Notes under the pieces: model-generated
What the model saw: only the letters and a program-made list of their open reading frames with translations
Databases searched by the model: none
Told to the model about the DNA's origin: nothing
Program-made: the position numbers and the translations under genes
Shown here: in pieces, positions 53,478 through 63,948 of the stretch
Layout of the letters: each line of letters begins with the position of its first letter
Position numbering within the stretch: the stretch's first letter is position 1
Assembly (NCBI GenBank): GCA_022402525.1
Contig: JAKRSB010000136.1
Span: forward strand, 41,515 to 105,514
Reading direction: 5' to 3'
Length of the DNA stretch: 64,000 nucleotides
Source of the DNA: Thermosynechococcaceae cyanobacterium MS004
GTDB taxonomy: Bacteria; Cyanobacteriota; Cyanobacteriia; Thermosynechococcales; Thermosynechococcaceae

Positions 53478-54207
53478 GCCTTGGCCTAGCTCCTGGGGTT
53501 TCTACAAAAGCTCATAGGCTTTTCGCAGCCTGAATTCTAGCCCATTTTGATGGGCTTTACGCCAACCCTCGCTCTCCAGACCTGCATGAAGGCTAACTGG
53601 GTAGGTCAATGGGGTGGGTCAGCCAGTTAGCAAACTATGCTGCCAGCAGCCTTGAGGCGTAATCTCAATTTGTAGTGGAATTCGTGAGCAGTATGTCTTA
53701 CGGGCTGTATGTTGAATGGGCGGTGTGATTGGGGAATGCTGATCAAGAGCCTAGAGAAGCTTTGTGAATACAGCCATACCAATGGTCGTATGTCTTGCAA
53801 AGAAAGGGAATGAAAGCTCTAAAAATCAGGATTTTGTGACCAAACGCGATTTGGTTTTCCAGGTTCTGCGGTATCATTCCGATGCCTTTGTATGAAATTC
53901 TGAAGAAATTCTCATAAAGTTTCAGAATCAGCTCAGTCACTTTGACACGATTGAGTTATGCTTCTTTGATTCCCGTTTCTTTCTTCAAGATGCGACGTAG
54001 ATAATCAGCCTCTTAAATAGACACTCGTTTATCGATTTACGAGTATAGATTTACGAGATTCATTCTACGGGATTAATTCTACGAGATTCATTTGCGAGAT
54101 TAATCTATGGCCTTCTGACTTCAATTTTGCTTAGACCATATTGCCCAGCCCACATTGCTAAAGACTGCCTTGCTAAGCTAAGCCCCTGTTTGGAGATCGA
54201 TTTCCTC
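53478..54207. other. 730-bp intergenic region with tandem repeats
   Basis: No supportable gene. From about 54030 to 54116 there is a degenerate array of a 14-bp unit (ACGAGATTCATTCT and variants such as ACGGGATTAATTCT). The rest is unique sequence between divergent thiE and the DUF3747 gene and must contain both promoters. Confidence 0.5.
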
Positions 54208-55569
54208 ATGAAGCTAACTCTTGGATATTCTGCAACCGCAACCTTACTGGGCCTTAGCTTGGCGCTCAGTACGGGCAAAGCGGACGCCGCTACGTTTGAG
54301 CAAAAAGATCTAGACCCTAGTCAGGTCATTGCGGTTGCCGTACCCTTGGCTCAAAGCGATCGCTATAATCTTTTGATACTTGAGCAGCTCTCTAGCGCAA
54401 GACCCTGCTGGCAGGCTCAACCGGGAGGCACAGTGGAGCCTCTTCTGCTCCAGTTTGACTTCACCAATATCTGTGGGCGCAGTACAGACAGCAATGGCTA
54501 CTCAATTCGTATTGGAGGCGAAGATAAGGGAATTGAATACCGCCTTTCAATCGTAAAACGAGGCGATCGCCTTGTCCTGATGGGCGTTCCAAATCGGGGT
54601 GGAGCAAATTCTGCTCTAGAAATTGCCCAGACTCAAGGTCTGGCTCCTGGCTTTCTTAAATTTGTGTTGAATCCAGAGTGGCGACTTGCAAAGCGAGTCT
54701 ACCAAGGTAAAGCACTAGGGCACATCTATTTAGCAGCCGATACGTTTCCAGCATCTGGCGTCGCTAGTAATGTTCCTAGTAATGTTCCTCGAAACGTTTC
54801 CGGTAACGTCCTGCTTGGAAGTGGTGGAGCAAGCGCCCCCTACTCGGCCAATTTATCAGGCTCCCGCGATCCGTTCTCTCAAAAAATTGTGGGCAGTCAA
54901 AGTGTTGGCAATCGAAATGTTGGCAATCGAAACAGCAGCAGGAGCGCTAACAGGACTAGAACTGCTTCCCCCGCCCCCTTATTCAGAGGAAATGACCTGC
55001 CACCTGTGCGATCGCTGAGTAGAGCATCTGCCTATAGCGGAAGGGTCAGCCCCATTACAGCACCCATTCAAATTCCGGTTCCTGACCCGCCATTCGCACC
55101 GAGGATTGCTGCTCGGCCCGCGACTCCTGGCACTTACCGTCCGCTTTCTGTGCCCAATATCCCTGGCGATAATGTCCCTGGTGGTAACAGGCTACCTGCT
55201 CTGCCCGGTGGAGCGTTGGCCGTACCTTCCGGCAATATTCCAATGGGGAGGGTCGGCAACGAAGCTGACTTAATTACAGCCAGCACCCCTGGCGTAAACC
55301 TGAATGCTATGGCTCCTGGCGCTGGCTTTTCTCCCGCTGCTCCTTTTCAAGTTGCGCTGGTCAATTTCCGCTATCGCGTGTTTGTCAATCCAGCCAATGC
55401 AGCACAGCAGCGAACGGTCAAAACCTTAGTCCCTGACTCGTTCCGTTCCTCCTATCAGGGGCGACCTGTGCTGCAGGTTGGTGCGTTTCAAGATCGCGTC
55501 AAGGCCGATGAAGTGATTAACCTCCTCAATCAAAACGGAATCACCAGTATTCTGTCTTCCGATCAGTAA
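54208..55569 (+). CDS. DUF3747 protein with C-terminal SPOR-like domain
   Basis: About 453 residues from ATG 54208 (MKLTLGYSATATLLGLSLAL, a signal peptide ending near ADA). An in-frame upstream TTG at 54127 is rejected. Residues about 25-200 form the DUF3747 domain (FEQKDLDPSQVIAVAVPL, CWQAQPGGTVEPLLLQFDFT, ICGRSTDSNGYSIRIGG). A long Pro/Gly/Ser/Asn-rich middle includes tandem five-residue units (SNVPS, NVPRN, GNRNV). The C-terminus VLQVGAFQDRVKADEVINLL is SPOR-like, a peptidoglycan-binding domain. Together it suggests a periplasmic envelope protein; the role is unknown. Confidence 0.75.
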   Translation: MKLTLGYSATATLLGLSLALSTGKADAATFEQKDLDPSQVIAVAVPLAQSDRYNLLILEQLSSARPCWQAQPGGTVEPLLLQFDFTNICGRSTDSNGYSIRIGGEDKGIEYRLSIVKRGDRLVLMGVPNRGGANSALEIAQTQGLAPGFLKFVLNPEWRLAKRVYQGKALGHIYLAADTFPASGVASNVPSNVPRNVSGNVLLGSGGASAPYSANLSGSRDPFSQKIVGSQSVGNRNVGNRNSSRSANRTRTASPAPLFRGNDLPPVRSLSRASAYSGRVSPITAPIQIPVPDPPFAPRIAARPATPGTYRPLSVPNIPGDNVPGGNRLPALPGGALAVPSGNIPMGRVGNEADLITASTPGVNLNAMAPGAGFSPAAPFQVALVNFRYRVFVNPANAAQQRTVKTLVPDSFRSSYQGRPVLQVGAFQDRVKADEVINLLNQNGITSILSSDQ

Positions 55570-55611
55570 GACGAGCGAGCCAGATTTTACTTGCGATCGT
55601 GGATTAACGAA

Positions 55612-55735
55612 ACGTGAGTTCGGCCAAAATCAATTGCTTCCCATCTTCGTTCTCCTAGAGGAGAACGAGGGTCAACAAAAAATCAAAGAATCTTCCCCTC
55701 GCCCAAAGGCGAGGGGTTTGAAGTGAGGGGCTTCT
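55612..55735. repeat. MITE-like dispersed repeat, copy 1
   Basis: It begins ACGTGAGTTCGGC, contains a hairpin-forming TTCTCCTAGAGGAGAA and a second hairpin CCCCTCGCCC...AGGCGAGGGG, and ends GTGAGGGGCTTCT. Parts match copies at 62631 and 63949, so this is a repeated family; this copy has only the left end motif. Confidence 0.75.
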
Positions 55736-55751
55736 CTACAGAACCTTGATC

Positions 55752-57308
55752 TTAAAGACCTTGATCTAAAGAGAGGCGAGATTTTAGTTTTGACCACAGC
55801 GCCCCCGCTGCTTTGTCCGGATTAGTTTTGTCCGGATTAGTCTTTTCTGGATTAGTTTTGTCCGGATTAATCTTTTCTAGACTCGCTCCATCTGTCAGTC
55901 CATTGGACTGCTTTGAGGGGATTGCTTTACTAGAGGGTGCTGTCTCTGAAGCAACAGTCGGAGCGGTTTGCAGAGCTGGCTCCTTGAGGATAGGCTCCTT
56001 GAGAGTAGGTTTTGGCAGAACAGGCTCACCAGTGGGGATGGGTCGTGGACTAGGGACGGAGCTGGGCGATCGCGGTAATTCAGGAAGCCTTGTGGGTGCT
56101 GGCGTCACTAATTTTGAGTCTTTGATGGGCGGACGAGATAAGGGACGGCTCGATCCATCACGCTCTGGTGCTGTCGTTTGTGGCGGTATAGCTTCTGGTG
56201 CTGGTGCCTCAGGTGTTGGTACCTCAGGTGCTGGAAGAAGGGCGCGGCTGCGCTTCGCTGCCGCCTCAGCGGCCAGAGCCTCCTCGCGATCCGCAATATC
56301 CTGAGCGGTCAATCGCTTACTGACCCTCGGATTGATAATCCGCTCGGCCTCCTGCGCGGTTAAGTCTCCCTGGAGCAGCTGAGATAGCCTATCTTGACCC
56401 TTGGGCTTGAGGGTAATCAGTCGCACAGTTTCGCTAAAAGCATTGGAAACAGGCTTATCGCTGCTATTAAGTAGCTCAAGCTTGAGCCAATTGACGCCTG
56501 TCTTAAACCCCTTAAGATAAATGGGAGATTCAGTGGTCGTAAAGGTTTGCCCATTCAAATTCACCCGTACCTTCCAAGGAGAAGCAACACCTTTTTTGAC
56601 TGGTTTTGCTGCATTACTCTGCTCCGGTACCGTGACGGTGTAATCCAGCAGAATTGGCTCAGCACCATATTCCCCTTGGGGGCTGTTGTAGTTTAACAGG
56701 GGCAGCGCGGGGTCGGGTCGATTGGCCTGGGTTGGTGCAAAAACGTGAAAGGTGACCTGCGCTGAGGCTTCGGCTGTTTTGAAGCTTTCGTCCCAGGGGC
56801 GTACTGCCAAGGCTCGAACCGTATGAGATCCTGGGCTTAAATCCTTAAATGCAATGGCCTCGCTCAGATCATAGACAGCCTGAGAGGGCTGGTCGTCTAG
56901 GGAGACGTGCAGGTGTGGCCCTAGTCCCAGCTTTGGATCTTTATAGACTGGAAAGTCTTTGGCCTGAAATCGGATACTCAGCGTCGTGTCTGTGAGCGTT
57001 TCATCCGGCTCAATGCCGATAATCTTGAGCTGAGGATCATAAATATCCAGCTCATCTAGCTGGCGGCTCAGTTTCTGAAATACCTCTGGCGGGGAGACTT
57101 CTTCGACCTGTACCTTCGACCGCGCCTTCGATTCAGAGGCGATCGCGGCTACGCTACCGTCCTTTTGAGCAGTCGGCTGGGAGCAGCTCACCATTCCCAG
57201 CCCCAGCACGATGCACATCCAGTAGATTGCTGTACGTTTCCCAATCTCTTGCCAATATCTACCCACCACGCGAGCTATACTCCTAAACCATTTAGAACAA
57301 CGGGGCAT
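55752..57308 (-). CDS. repeat-rich lipoprotein of unknown function
   Basis: 518 residues. A basic N-terminus leads into YWMCIVLGLGMVSCSQPTAQ, a lipoprotein signal with the lipobox-like MVSC (Cys42), so it is membrane-anchored outside the cytoplasm. Residues about 90-205 (LKIIGIEPDETLTDTTLSIR, LGPHLHVSLDDQPSQAVYDL, SPGSHTVRALAVRPWDE) look like a beta-sandwich domain, with a second in the next 120 residues. The last 170 residues are low complexity, including APEAPAPEAIPP and DKTNPEKTNPDKTNPDKA encoded by tandem 15-18-bp units. I do not recognise the family. Confidence 0.6.
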   Translation of the reverse strand: MPRCSKWFRSIARVVGRYWQEIGKRTAIYWMCIVLGLGMVSCSQPTAQKDGSVAAIASESKARSKVQVEEVSPPEVFQKLSRQLDELDIYDPQLKIIGIEPDETLTDTTLSIRFQAKDFPVYKDPKLGLGPHLHVSLDDQPSQAVYDLSEAIAFKDLSPGSHTVRALAVRPWDESFKTAEASAQVTFHVFAPTQANRPDPALPLLNYNSPQGEYGAEPILLDYTVTVPEQSNAAKPVKKGVASPWKVRVNLNGQTFTTTESPIYLKGFKTGVNWLKLELLNSSDKPVSNAFSETVRLITLKPKGQDRLSQLLQGDLTAQEAERIINPRVSKRLTAQDIADREEALAAEAAAKRSRALLPAPEVPTPEAPAPEAIPPQTTAPERDGSSRPLSRPPIKDSKLVTPAPTRLPELPRSPSSVPSPRPIPTGEPVLPKPTLKEPILKEPALQTAPTVASETAPSSKAIPSKQSNGLTDGASLEKINPDKTNPEKTNPDKTNPDKAAGALWSKLKSRLSLDQGL

Positions 57309-58063
57309 GTCCCCAGATCATCCTCTTATAAAGACAATTCCTTCAAAACATCCCCATGGGGTAAGTCTTCATCAACAATTCCACTAGGAGCGATATTGAG
57401 GATCAATCCATCTGGATCAATCCATCTGGGGTAATCCATCTGGGGTAATCCATCTGGGATCAATCCTCTAGGGGGTAATTCTCTAGGGGGAAACCCTCTG
57501 GAATCTCTAGGGGGCTCCTCACCTATCGGAACTATAGCGGAAAAGACTCTGCTCTCTTAGCCCCCACTCCAATGTCGCAATCTATCTCAATTAAACCGTT
57601 CTTCCTGGGTAAGTCATGAAATCAAGTCGTGAAAATCAGGACTGAATTTTCAATGGCATACAGTCCAGCCATCCTGCTCCACACACAAATAAATGCAAAA
57701 TCGATTAAAAATAAACAAATATTAAGTTTTGAAATAAGTCTTAAAGAATACTAGACAAATGTTGAGATTGACCCAGCAACACACCGTCCTTAAAAGACAC
57801 CTTAATTATTGTTAATTGAATCAAAACGCCAATCGTGGCCCCTATAATGCTCTAGTAAGAACTCTTTCCATGCCAGTAAAACCAAAGGAAATCAAGGCCT
57901 TTACGCAGTTCGTTATGAGATTGTCTAACCTCCTTCTTGTGCGAATGGCTTCACTGCAACTGTTCAGAAACGATAAGCTGCAGACCCGAAGTTTCTCAGT
58001 TATGTCTGGCATCGGTAAAGATGTATCCTCGTTCCTTGCTTGCTCAAAGAGAGGAGAGTCTCA
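57309..58063. other. 755-bp psaA upstream region
   Basis: From about 57398 to 57500 there is a degenerate array of a 12-16-bp unit (CCATCTGGGGTAAT, CCATCTGGATCAAT). The remaining 560 bp is AT-rich and holds the psaAB promoters. TATAAT at 57843-57848 is a good -10; the TTGAAT at 57816-57821 is 21 bp upstream, longer than ideal. No exact RpaB (HLR1) site was seen. Confidence 0.5.
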
Positions 58064-60319
58064 ATGACGATTAGCCCTAAGGAGCGAGAGTCAAAAGCTA
58101 GAGTGATTGTCGATAAAAATCCCGTTCCCACCTCCTTTGAAAAGTGGGGACAGCCAGGACACTTCGACCGCACCCTAGCCAAGGGTCCCCAAACCACTAC
58201 CTGGATTTGGAACCTGCACGCTCTTGCTCATGATTTCGATACCCATACCAGCGATTTAGAAGATATCTCGCGCAAAATCTTTAGCGCTCACTTTGGCCAC
58301 TTGGCCGTTGTGTTTATCTGGCTGAGCGGGATGTACTTCCACGGCGCGCGATTTTCAAACTATGAAGCCTGGATGAGTAATCCCGTCGGGATTAAGCCCA
58401 GTGCCCAAGTGGTTTGGCCTATTGTCGGTCAAGGAATTTTGAATGCAGACGTGGGCGGTGGTTTCCACGGTATTCAAATTACATCTGGTCTTTTTCAACT
58501 TTGGCGTGCTTCCGGCATTACAAATTCCTATCAGCTTTACTGCACCGCCATTGGTGGCTTAGTAATGGCTGCCTTGATGCTTTTTGCTGGCTGGTTTCAC
58601 TACCATGTCCGAGCGCCCAAGCTAGAGTGGTTCCAAAATGTTGAATCGATGATGAATCACCATCTAGCCGGGTTGCTAGGTTGTGGCTCTCTCGGTTGGG
58701 CGGGGCACCAGATCCACGTTTCTTTGCCTATTAACAAACTTTTAGATTCCGGAGTTGCACCGCAGGACATACCGCTTCCTCATGAGTTCATCCTGAATAA
58801 GGATCTGATGACGGAGCTGTATCCCAGCTTTGCCCAAGGCTTAAAACCCTTCTTTACCTTAAATTGGGGTGCCTACGCAGACTTCTTAACCTTCAAGGGT
58901 GGTCTGAACCCTGTTACGGGTGGCTTATGGCTCTCAGACACAGCTCACCATCACCTGGCATTGGCTGTGCTGCTGATCATTGCAGGCCACTTCTATCGAA
59001 CAAATTGGGGCATTGGCCACAGCTTCAAAGAAGTGCTGGAAGCGCATAAAGGTCCCTTCACTGGGGAAGGCCACAAGGGAATGTATGAGATTTTCACGAC
59101 ATCTTGGCACTGCCAGCTGTCTTGGAACCTAGCTTGGATGGGATCGCTTTCCATCCTAGTGGCTCAGCACATGTACTCCATGCCACCCTACCCCTACATT
59201 GCAACGGACTATCCGACTCAGATTGGATTGTTCACGCACCATATGTGGATTGGTGGATTCCTGATTGTCGGTGCAGCAGCTCACGCAGCAATTTTCATGG
59301 TTCGGGATTACGATCCTGCAACGCATCAAAATAACCTGTTGGATCGAGTCTTGCGTCATCGTGATGCCATCATTTCTCACTTGAACTGGGTTTGTATCTT
59401 CTTAGGCTTCCATAGCTTTGGTCTATACATTCACAACGACACCATGCGTGCTTTGGGTCGTCCCCAAGACATGTTCTCAGACACAGCGATTCAGCTTCAG
59501 CCTGTGTTTGCTCAATGGATTCAAGGCCTGCACGCAGCGGCGCCCGGAAATACGGCACCCAATGCCCTGGGTATTGTGAGCCACGCTTTTGGGGGCGACG
59601 TTGTAGCTGTTGGAAATAAAGTTGCGATGATGCCCATCACGTTGGGTACGGCAGACTTTATGGTTCACCATATTCACGCCTTTACGATTCACGTCACTGT
59701 ACTGATTCTCCTCAAAGGTGTGTTGTTCTCCCGTAGCTCTCGTCTGATTCCAGACAAGGCTAACCTTGGCTTCCGCTTCCCTTGCGACGGTCCCGGTCGG
59801 GGCGGCACCTGCCAGGTTTCTGGTTGGGATCACGTCTTCCTCGGACTGTTCTGGATGTATAACTCCCTCTCGATTGTAATTTTCCACTTCAGTTGGAAGA
59901 TGCAGTCTGATGTTTGGGGCACAGTGGGCGCAGATGGTTCCGTCTCACACATCACGGGCGGCAACTTTGCTCAGAGCGCATTGACTATCAACGGCTGGCT
60001 AAGAGATTTCCTTTGGGCACAGGCCTCTCAGGTCATTAACTCCTATGGGACTTCGCTGTCTGCCTATGGTCTGTTGTTCTTAGGTGCACACTTCGTCTGG
60101 GCCTTTAGCTTGATGTTCTTGTTCAGTGGCCGTGGTTACTGGCAGGAGCTGATTGAGTCCATTGTGTGGGCACACAATAAGCTAAAAGTTGGGCCAGCCA
60201 TTCAGCCTCGCGCCTTGAGCATTATTCAAGGACGTGCAGTAGGTGTAGCGCACTATCTCTTAGGAGGCATTGCGACCACCTGGGCGTTCTTCCATGCTCA
60301 TATACTTTCTGTAGGGTGA
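58064..60319 (+). CDS. psaA: photosystem I P700 chlorophyll a apoprotein A1
   Basis: 751 residues from ATG 58064 ([20 protein letters not shown]), with GAGAGGAGAG as its ribosome-binding site; a longer frame from 58040 is rejected. This is one half of the photosystem I heterodimer, with 11 membrane helices that bind P700, chlorophyll a and phylloquinone. The loop [18 protein letters not shown] carries the two cysteines for the interpolypeptide FX [4Fe-4S] cluster. Length and composition are typical of the family. psaB follows after 17 bp. Confidence 0.98.
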   Translation: MTISPKERESKARVIVDKNPVPTSFEKWGQPGHFDRTLAKGPQTTTWIWNLHALAHDFDTHTSDLEDISRKIFSAHFGHLAVVFIWLSGMYFHGARFSNYEAWMSNPVGIKPSAQVVWPIVGQGILNADVGGGFHGIQITSGLFQLWRASGITNSYQLYCTAIGGLVMAALMLFAGWFHYHVRAPKLEWFQNVESMMNHHLAGLLGCGSLGWAGHQIHVSLPINKLLDSGVAPQDIPLPHEFILNKDLMTELYPSFAQGLKPFFTLNWGAYADFLTFKGGLNPVTGGLWLSDTAHHHLALAVLLIIAGHFYRTNWGIGHSFKEVLEAHKGPFTGEGHKGMYEIFTTSWHCQLSWNLAWMGSLSILVAQHMYSMPPYPYIATDYPTQIGLFTHHMWIGGFLIVGAAAHAAIFMVRDYDPATHQNNLLDRVLRHRDAIISHLNWVCIFLGFHSFGLYIHNDTMRALGRPQDMFSDTAIQLQPVFAQWIQGLHAAAPGNTAPNALGIVSHAFGGDVVAVGNKVAMMPITLGTADFMVHHIHAFTIHVTVLILLKGVLFSRSSRLIPDKANLGFRFPCDGPGRGGTCQVSGWDHVFLGLFWMYNSLSIVIFHFSWKMQSDVWGTVGADGSVSHITGGNFAQSALTINGWLRDFLWAQASQVINSYGTSLSAYGLLFLGAHFVWAFSLMFLFSGRGYWQELIESIVWAHNKLKVGPAIQPRALSIIQGRAVGVAHYLLGGIATTWAFFHAHILSVG

Positions 60320-60336
60320 GGAGGAATTAACACACC

Positions 60337-62550
60337 ATGGCAACTAAATTCCCTAAATTTAGCCAGGATCTCGCCCAAGACCCGACCACTCGTCGGATTT
60401 GGTATGGGATTGCGACGGCTCACGATTTCGAGACCCATGATGGAATGACGGAAGAAAATCTTTACCAAAAGATTTTTGCCTCTCACTTTGGGCATCTCGC
60501 CATTATTTTCCTGTGGACCTCTGGCAACCTGTTCCATGTGGCATGGCAGGGTAACTTCGAGCAGTGGATCACCGATCCACTCCACATTCGTCCCATTGCC
60601 CACGCGATTTGGGATCCTCAATTTGGTAAGCCTGCGATCGATGCGTTTACTCAGGGTGGCGCAACGGGGCCAGTCAATATTGCCTACTCCGGTGTGTATC
60701 ACTGGTGGTACACCATCGGGATGCGCACGAATGCGGATCTGTACCAGGGCGCAATTGGTCTGTTGATTTTGTCGGCTGTTCTGCTTTTTGCAGGCTGGCT
60801 GCACCTTCAGCCTAAGTTTCGTCCTAGCCTTTCCTGGTTCAAGAACGCTGAATCTCGTCTAAACCACCACTTGGCTGGTTTGTTTGGGGTTAGCTCCTTG
60901 GCTTGGACGGGGCACTTGGTGCACGTTGCGATTCCTGAATCCCGTGGTCAGCACGTGGGCTGGGATAATTTCCTGTCCACCGCACCTCACCCAGCAGGCT
61001 TGACGCCGTTCTTTACGGGTAACTGGGGAGTTTATGCCCAGAATCCGGATACGGCTGGTCACTTGTTTGGCACTTCTGAAGGCGCTGGCACCGCAATTTT
61101 GACGTTCTTGGGTGGGTTCCATCCCCAGACAGAGTCCCTCTGGCTGACGGATATGGCCCATCACCATTTGGCGATCGCTGTGATTTTCATCATTGCGGGC
61201 CACATGTACAAGACTCAGTTTGGAATCGGCCACAGCATCAAGGAAATCCTGAATGCGCACGTTCCGCCGAAGGGTGGTTTGGGTGCAGGTCATAAGGGTC
61301 TATACGACACGGTTAATAACTCCCTGCACTTCCAGTTGGGGCTTGCCCTAGCTTCTCTGGGCGTTATTACCTCCTTGGTGGCTCAGCATATGTATTCGAT
61401 GCCGCCCTACGCCTTCATCTCGAAGGACTACACGACGACGGCAGCGCTCTACACCCATCACCAGTACATCGCCATCTTCTTGATGGTGGGAGCCTTCGCC
61501 CACGGCGCTATCTTCTTTGTCCGGGACTACGATCCGGTCGCCAACGAAAATAATGTTTTGGCACGGATGCTTCAGCACAAAGAAGCGATCATTTCGCACC
61601 TGAGCTGGGTTTCTCTATTCCTGGGCTTCCACACCCTGGGCCTCTACGTCCACAATGACGTTGTGGTTGCCTTTGGTACCCCTGAAAAGCAAATTCTGAT
61701 TGAGCCTGTGTTTGCACAGTGGATTCAGGCTGCTCACGGGAAGGTGCTATACGGCTTCGATACCTTGCTGTCTAACCCTGATAGTGTCGCCTACACCGCG
61801 TTTCCGAACTACGGCAACGTTTGGTTGACTGGCTGGCTAGAAGGCATTAATAACAACGCCAACTCGTTGTTCCTGACCATTGGACCAGGTGACTTCTTGG
61901 TGCATCATGCGATCGCTCTAGGGCTGCACACCACCACCTTGATTTTGGTCAAGGGTGCGCTGGATGCTCGTGGTTCTAAGCTGATGCCCGACAAAAAGGA
62001 CTTCGGCTATGCCTTCCCTTGCGACGGCCCCGGTCGTGGCGGTACTTGCGATATCTCTGCTTGGGATTCGTTCTACCTGTCTCTGTTCTGGGCGTTGAAT
62101 ACGGTTGGCTGGCTAACCTTCTACTGGCACTGGAAACACCTAGGTATTTGGCAGGGCAACGTTGCTCAGTTCAATGAAAGCTCTACCTACCTCATGGGCT
62201 GGTTCCGCGACTACCTCTGGTTGAACTCTTCTCAACTGATCAATGGCTATAATCCCTTCGGGATGAACAATCTCTCGGTCTGGGCCTGGATGTTCCTGTT
62301 TGGTCACCTCGTGTGGGCGACGGGCTTTATGTTCCTGATTTCCTGGAGAGGATACTGGCAAGAACTCATTGAAACCCTTGTTTGGGCTCATGAGCGCACG
62401 CCTCTAGCCAACCTGGTTCGCTGGAAAGATAAGCCGGTTGCGCTGTCTATTGTGCAGGCACGGGTTGTTGGTCTCGCTCACTTCACGGTGGGTTATGTCC
62501 TAACCTATGCTGCATTCTTAATTGCATCGACGGCCAGTAAGTTCGGTTGA
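60337..62550 (+). CDS. psaB: photosystem I P700 chlorophyll a apoprotein A2
   Basis: 737 residues, the other half of the photosystem I core. It starts [20 protein letters not shown] and has the FX loop [21 protein letters not shown], supplying the second pair of cysteines to the shared cluster. A GAGGAG ribosome-binding site precedes the ATG. It is co-transcribed with psaA, as in all cyanobacteria. A hairpin and T-run about 34 bp downstream likely terminate the psaAB transcript. Confidence 0.98.
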   Translation: MATKFPKFSQDLAQDPTTRRIWYGIATAHDFETHDGMTEENLYQKIFASHFGHLAIIFLWTSGNLFHVAWQGNFEQWITDPLHIRPIAHAIWDPQFGKPAIDAFTQGGATGPVNIAYSGVYHWWYTIGMRTNADLYQGAIGLLILSAVLLFAGWLHLQPKFRPSLSWFKNAESRLNHHLAGLFGVSSLAWTGHLVHVAIPESRGQHVGWDNFLSTAPHPAGLTPFFTGNWGVYAQNPDTAGHLFGTSEGAGTAILTFLGGFHPQTESLWLTDMAHHHLAIAVIFIIAGHMYKTQFGIGHSIKEILNAHVPPKGGLGAGHKGLYDTVNNSLHFQLGLALASLGVITSLVAQHMYSMPPYAFISKDYTTTAALYTHHQYIAIFLMVGAFAHGAIFFVRDYDPVANENNVLARMLQHKEAIISHLSWVSLFLGFHTLGLYVHNDVVVAFGTPEKQILIEPVFAQWIQAAHGKVLYGFDTLLSNPDSVAYTAFPNYGNVWLTGWLEGINNNANSLFLTIGPGDFLVHHAIALGLHTTTLILVKGALDARGSKLMPDKKDFGYAFPCDGPGRGGTCDISAWDSFYLSLFWALNTVGWLTFYWHWKHLGIWQGNVAQFNESSTYLMGWFRDYLWLNSSQLINGYNPFGMNNLSVWAWMFLFGHLVWATGFMFLISWRGYWQELIETLVWAHERTPLANLVRWKDKPVALSIVQARVVGLAHFTVGYVLTYAAFLIASTASKFG

Positions 62551-62583
62551 TGACTCAATCCTGACGCTTACTAAAAGGCCATC

Positions 62584-62624
62584 AATAAGTCTTCTACTCC
62601 TTCGTGGGTAGGAGACTTATTTTT
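62584..62624 (+). terminator. intrinsic terminator of psaAB
   Basis: AATAAGTCTTCTAC (62584-62597) pairs with GTAGGAGACTTATT (62608-62621), with a single G-T pair, then TTT. The stem is about 14 bp and lies 34 bp after the psaB stop. Confidence 0.85.
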
Positions 62625-62630
62625 GTTCTG

Positions 62631-62770
62631 CCGCCCCTCATCCTCCCATCCTCCTTCTCCCTAGGGAGAAGGAGGGGCAATGAAAAATCAAGCTTTTTAC
62701 TTCTTAAGCCCCTTTCCTTTGCGAGAGGGGTTTGGGGTGAGGGACTTCAAGTGCATCATCGAACTCACGT
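62631..62770. repeat. MITE-like dispersed repeat, copy 2
   Basis: It begins CCGCCCCTCATCCTCCCATC, contains the palindromic CTCCTTCTCCCTAGGGAGAAGGAG, then CCCCTTTCC...GAGAGGGGTTTGGGGTGAGGG, and ends GAACTCACGT. That end is the reverse complement of the ACGTGAGTTC that starts copies 1 and 3, so the family seems to have inverted terminal repeats. It lies between the psaAB terminator and the second long hairpin. Confidence 0.75.
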
Positions 62771-62808
62771 AAATAAATTTTCCCTAGCCCTCTCGACCTC
62801 TCTTTTTC

Positions 62809-62863
62809 AAAAAATTAGGCCGCCATTCACTTATATGAAAAGTGAATGGCGGCCTAATTTTTT
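62809..62863. terminator. bidirectional terminator between psaAB and psaL-psaI
   Basis: The arms at 62809-62832 and 62840-62863 are perfect 24-bp inverted repeats with a 7-nt loop. They begin with a run of A and end with a run of T, so either strand yields a GC-rich stem followed by U residues. It sits between convergent psaB and psaI. Confidence 0.92.
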
Positions 62864-62931
62864 AGATAGTTATTTGCGTACGAAATGGGGCCTACAAAAT
62901 GGGTTTACCTAGGCTTAGTCTTTTGAAAGCT

Positions 62932-63048
62932 TTACGCGTCACTTTCAATGTGGATAAATAAAAGACCCATGACCACTACAGGCATAAGCCAACAGACAAC
63001 AGGAATTAGTATCCAGGGCAAAAATGAAGCGGCGTAGTCACCTGTCAT
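62932..63048 (-). CDS. psaI: photosystem I subunit VIII
   Basis: A 38-residue ORF on the minus strand reads [20 protein letters not shown] then [18 protein letters not shown]. The single membrane helix and the '[13 protein letters not shown]' pattern are the PsaI signature. PsaI assists PsaL docking and photosystem I trimer formation. AAAGGA stands 8 bp before the ATG. It follows psaL by 56 bp on the same strand, a known pairing in cyanobacteria. It is too short for standard ORF listings. Confidence 0.93.
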   Translation of the reverse strand: MTGDYAASFLPWILIPVVCWLMPVVVMGLLFIHIESDA

Positions 63049-63104
63049 AATTTTTTCCTTTGTTTATGGTGTAATGTCTTTAGTTTGAGAAATATGACGA
63101 TGGC

Positions 63105-63596
63105 CTAGTTAACAAAGCCACGGAAAATAGCGTCAATGCCTTCAAATTTCTCAAGTAAGAAATAAGCTAGAAAAGCGCTACTCATCCCGCCAATAAAGAA
63201 CCCGCTGGAGAATTCACTCCATCCTTCAGATGTTCTGAGTTTTTCGGTTCCTTCAGGACTCTCAGCAGCACTCTTGAGGGAAACCAGCCCATGGGCATTT
63301 AGGCCAATGGTGCCTAACAACACTATAGAAATAGCGGTTAATAGTGCAGCAAGATAAGGCTCGCCTGCAAAATCTCGATTGGTTCCAAAGACAACTTCAG
63401 GGCCAACTAAAAAGTATCCGTGGGCAAGTCCAATTTCAAGACCGCGTCCGAGGGGTGATAGCCCTTTGCGGTAGGCGGGAAGATTATTGATAAAGGCATT
63501 TGTAAAGCCAGAGTCAGAAATTGGGGTGGCAAGATGTCCTACGAAAGGATCACCTTTGTAAGGCTGAACAACCTGTTTATAGGTAGATTCTGTCAT
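63105..63596 (-). CDS. psaL: photosystem I reaction centre subunit XI
   Basis: 163 residues. It starts with YKQVVQPYKGDPFVGHLATPISDSGFT, continues with NNLPAYRKGLSPLGRGLEIGLAHGYFLVGP, and has three hydrophobic segments including AALLTAISIVLLGTIGLNAHG and EFSSGFFIGGMSSAFLAYFLLEKF. PsaL sits at the centre of the photosystem I trimer and binds chlorophyll and carotene. It is upstream of psaI in one operon, convergent with psaAB, so all the photosystem I genes of this window lie in a 6-kb block. Confidence 0.97.
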   Translation of the reverse strand: MTESTYKQVVQPYKGDPFVGHLATPISDSGFTNAFINNLPAYRKGLSPLGRGLEIGLAHGYFLVGPEVVFGTNRDFAGEPYLAALLTAISIVLLGTIGLNAHGLVSLKSAAESPEGTEKLRTSEGWSEFSSGFFIGGMSSAFLAYFLLEKFEGIDAIFRGFVN

Positions 63597-63948
63597 TATT
63601 CCTAAATGCTCCTTTGAGTGGTCTATTGCAAAGGTTTTACGGAAAAAACTTTAAGAATATTGTAAGTGTCGAGCTGTCACGGCGTCTCAAAGTTGGTATG
63701 CAGTGTTAGAAAAGTTAAATTAGCAACGTAATTTGAGAATTTTGGAACTTACGGATTGACAGAGAAGCAACGGGTATGTAGAAAAATGTAGTACTCGATA
63801 CTACATTTTGGTTGACTCAACAGCAGATTTGCCTCCATATCTCTACTTGACTGTATTTCTTGGAATTGCTTAGACTTTGCAATTCCGTTTATTTATACTT
63901 TGGATTGTTTGAAGAGTGCGTAAGTTGGGTGAGATTCAATCTAAATTC
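63597..63948. other. upstream region of psaL with a symmetric element
   Basis: No supportable ORF. A perfect 11-bp inverted repeat, AAAATGTAGTA-ctcga-TACTACATTTT, lies at 63783-63809, about 190 bp upstream of psaL. It could be an operator for psaL or a terminator of a gene to the right. Confidence 0.45.

Noticed and set aside
53478..53600. TPP riboswitch before thiE
   Set aside because: The conserved CUGAGA and ACCUGAUC-type elements are not present.
53743..53940. 65-codon minus-strand ORF between thiE and the DUF3747 gene
   Set aside because: No recognised motif, no ribosome-binding site and AT-rich non-coding composition.
57816..58067. 83-codon plus-strand ORF before psaA
   Set aside because: It overlaps the psaA start in another frame and spans the promoter region; no motif or homology is recognisable.
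62604..62912. 102-codon plus-strand ORF after psaB
   Set aside because: It spans the MITE-like repeat and the 24-bp hairpin, so it is not a gene.
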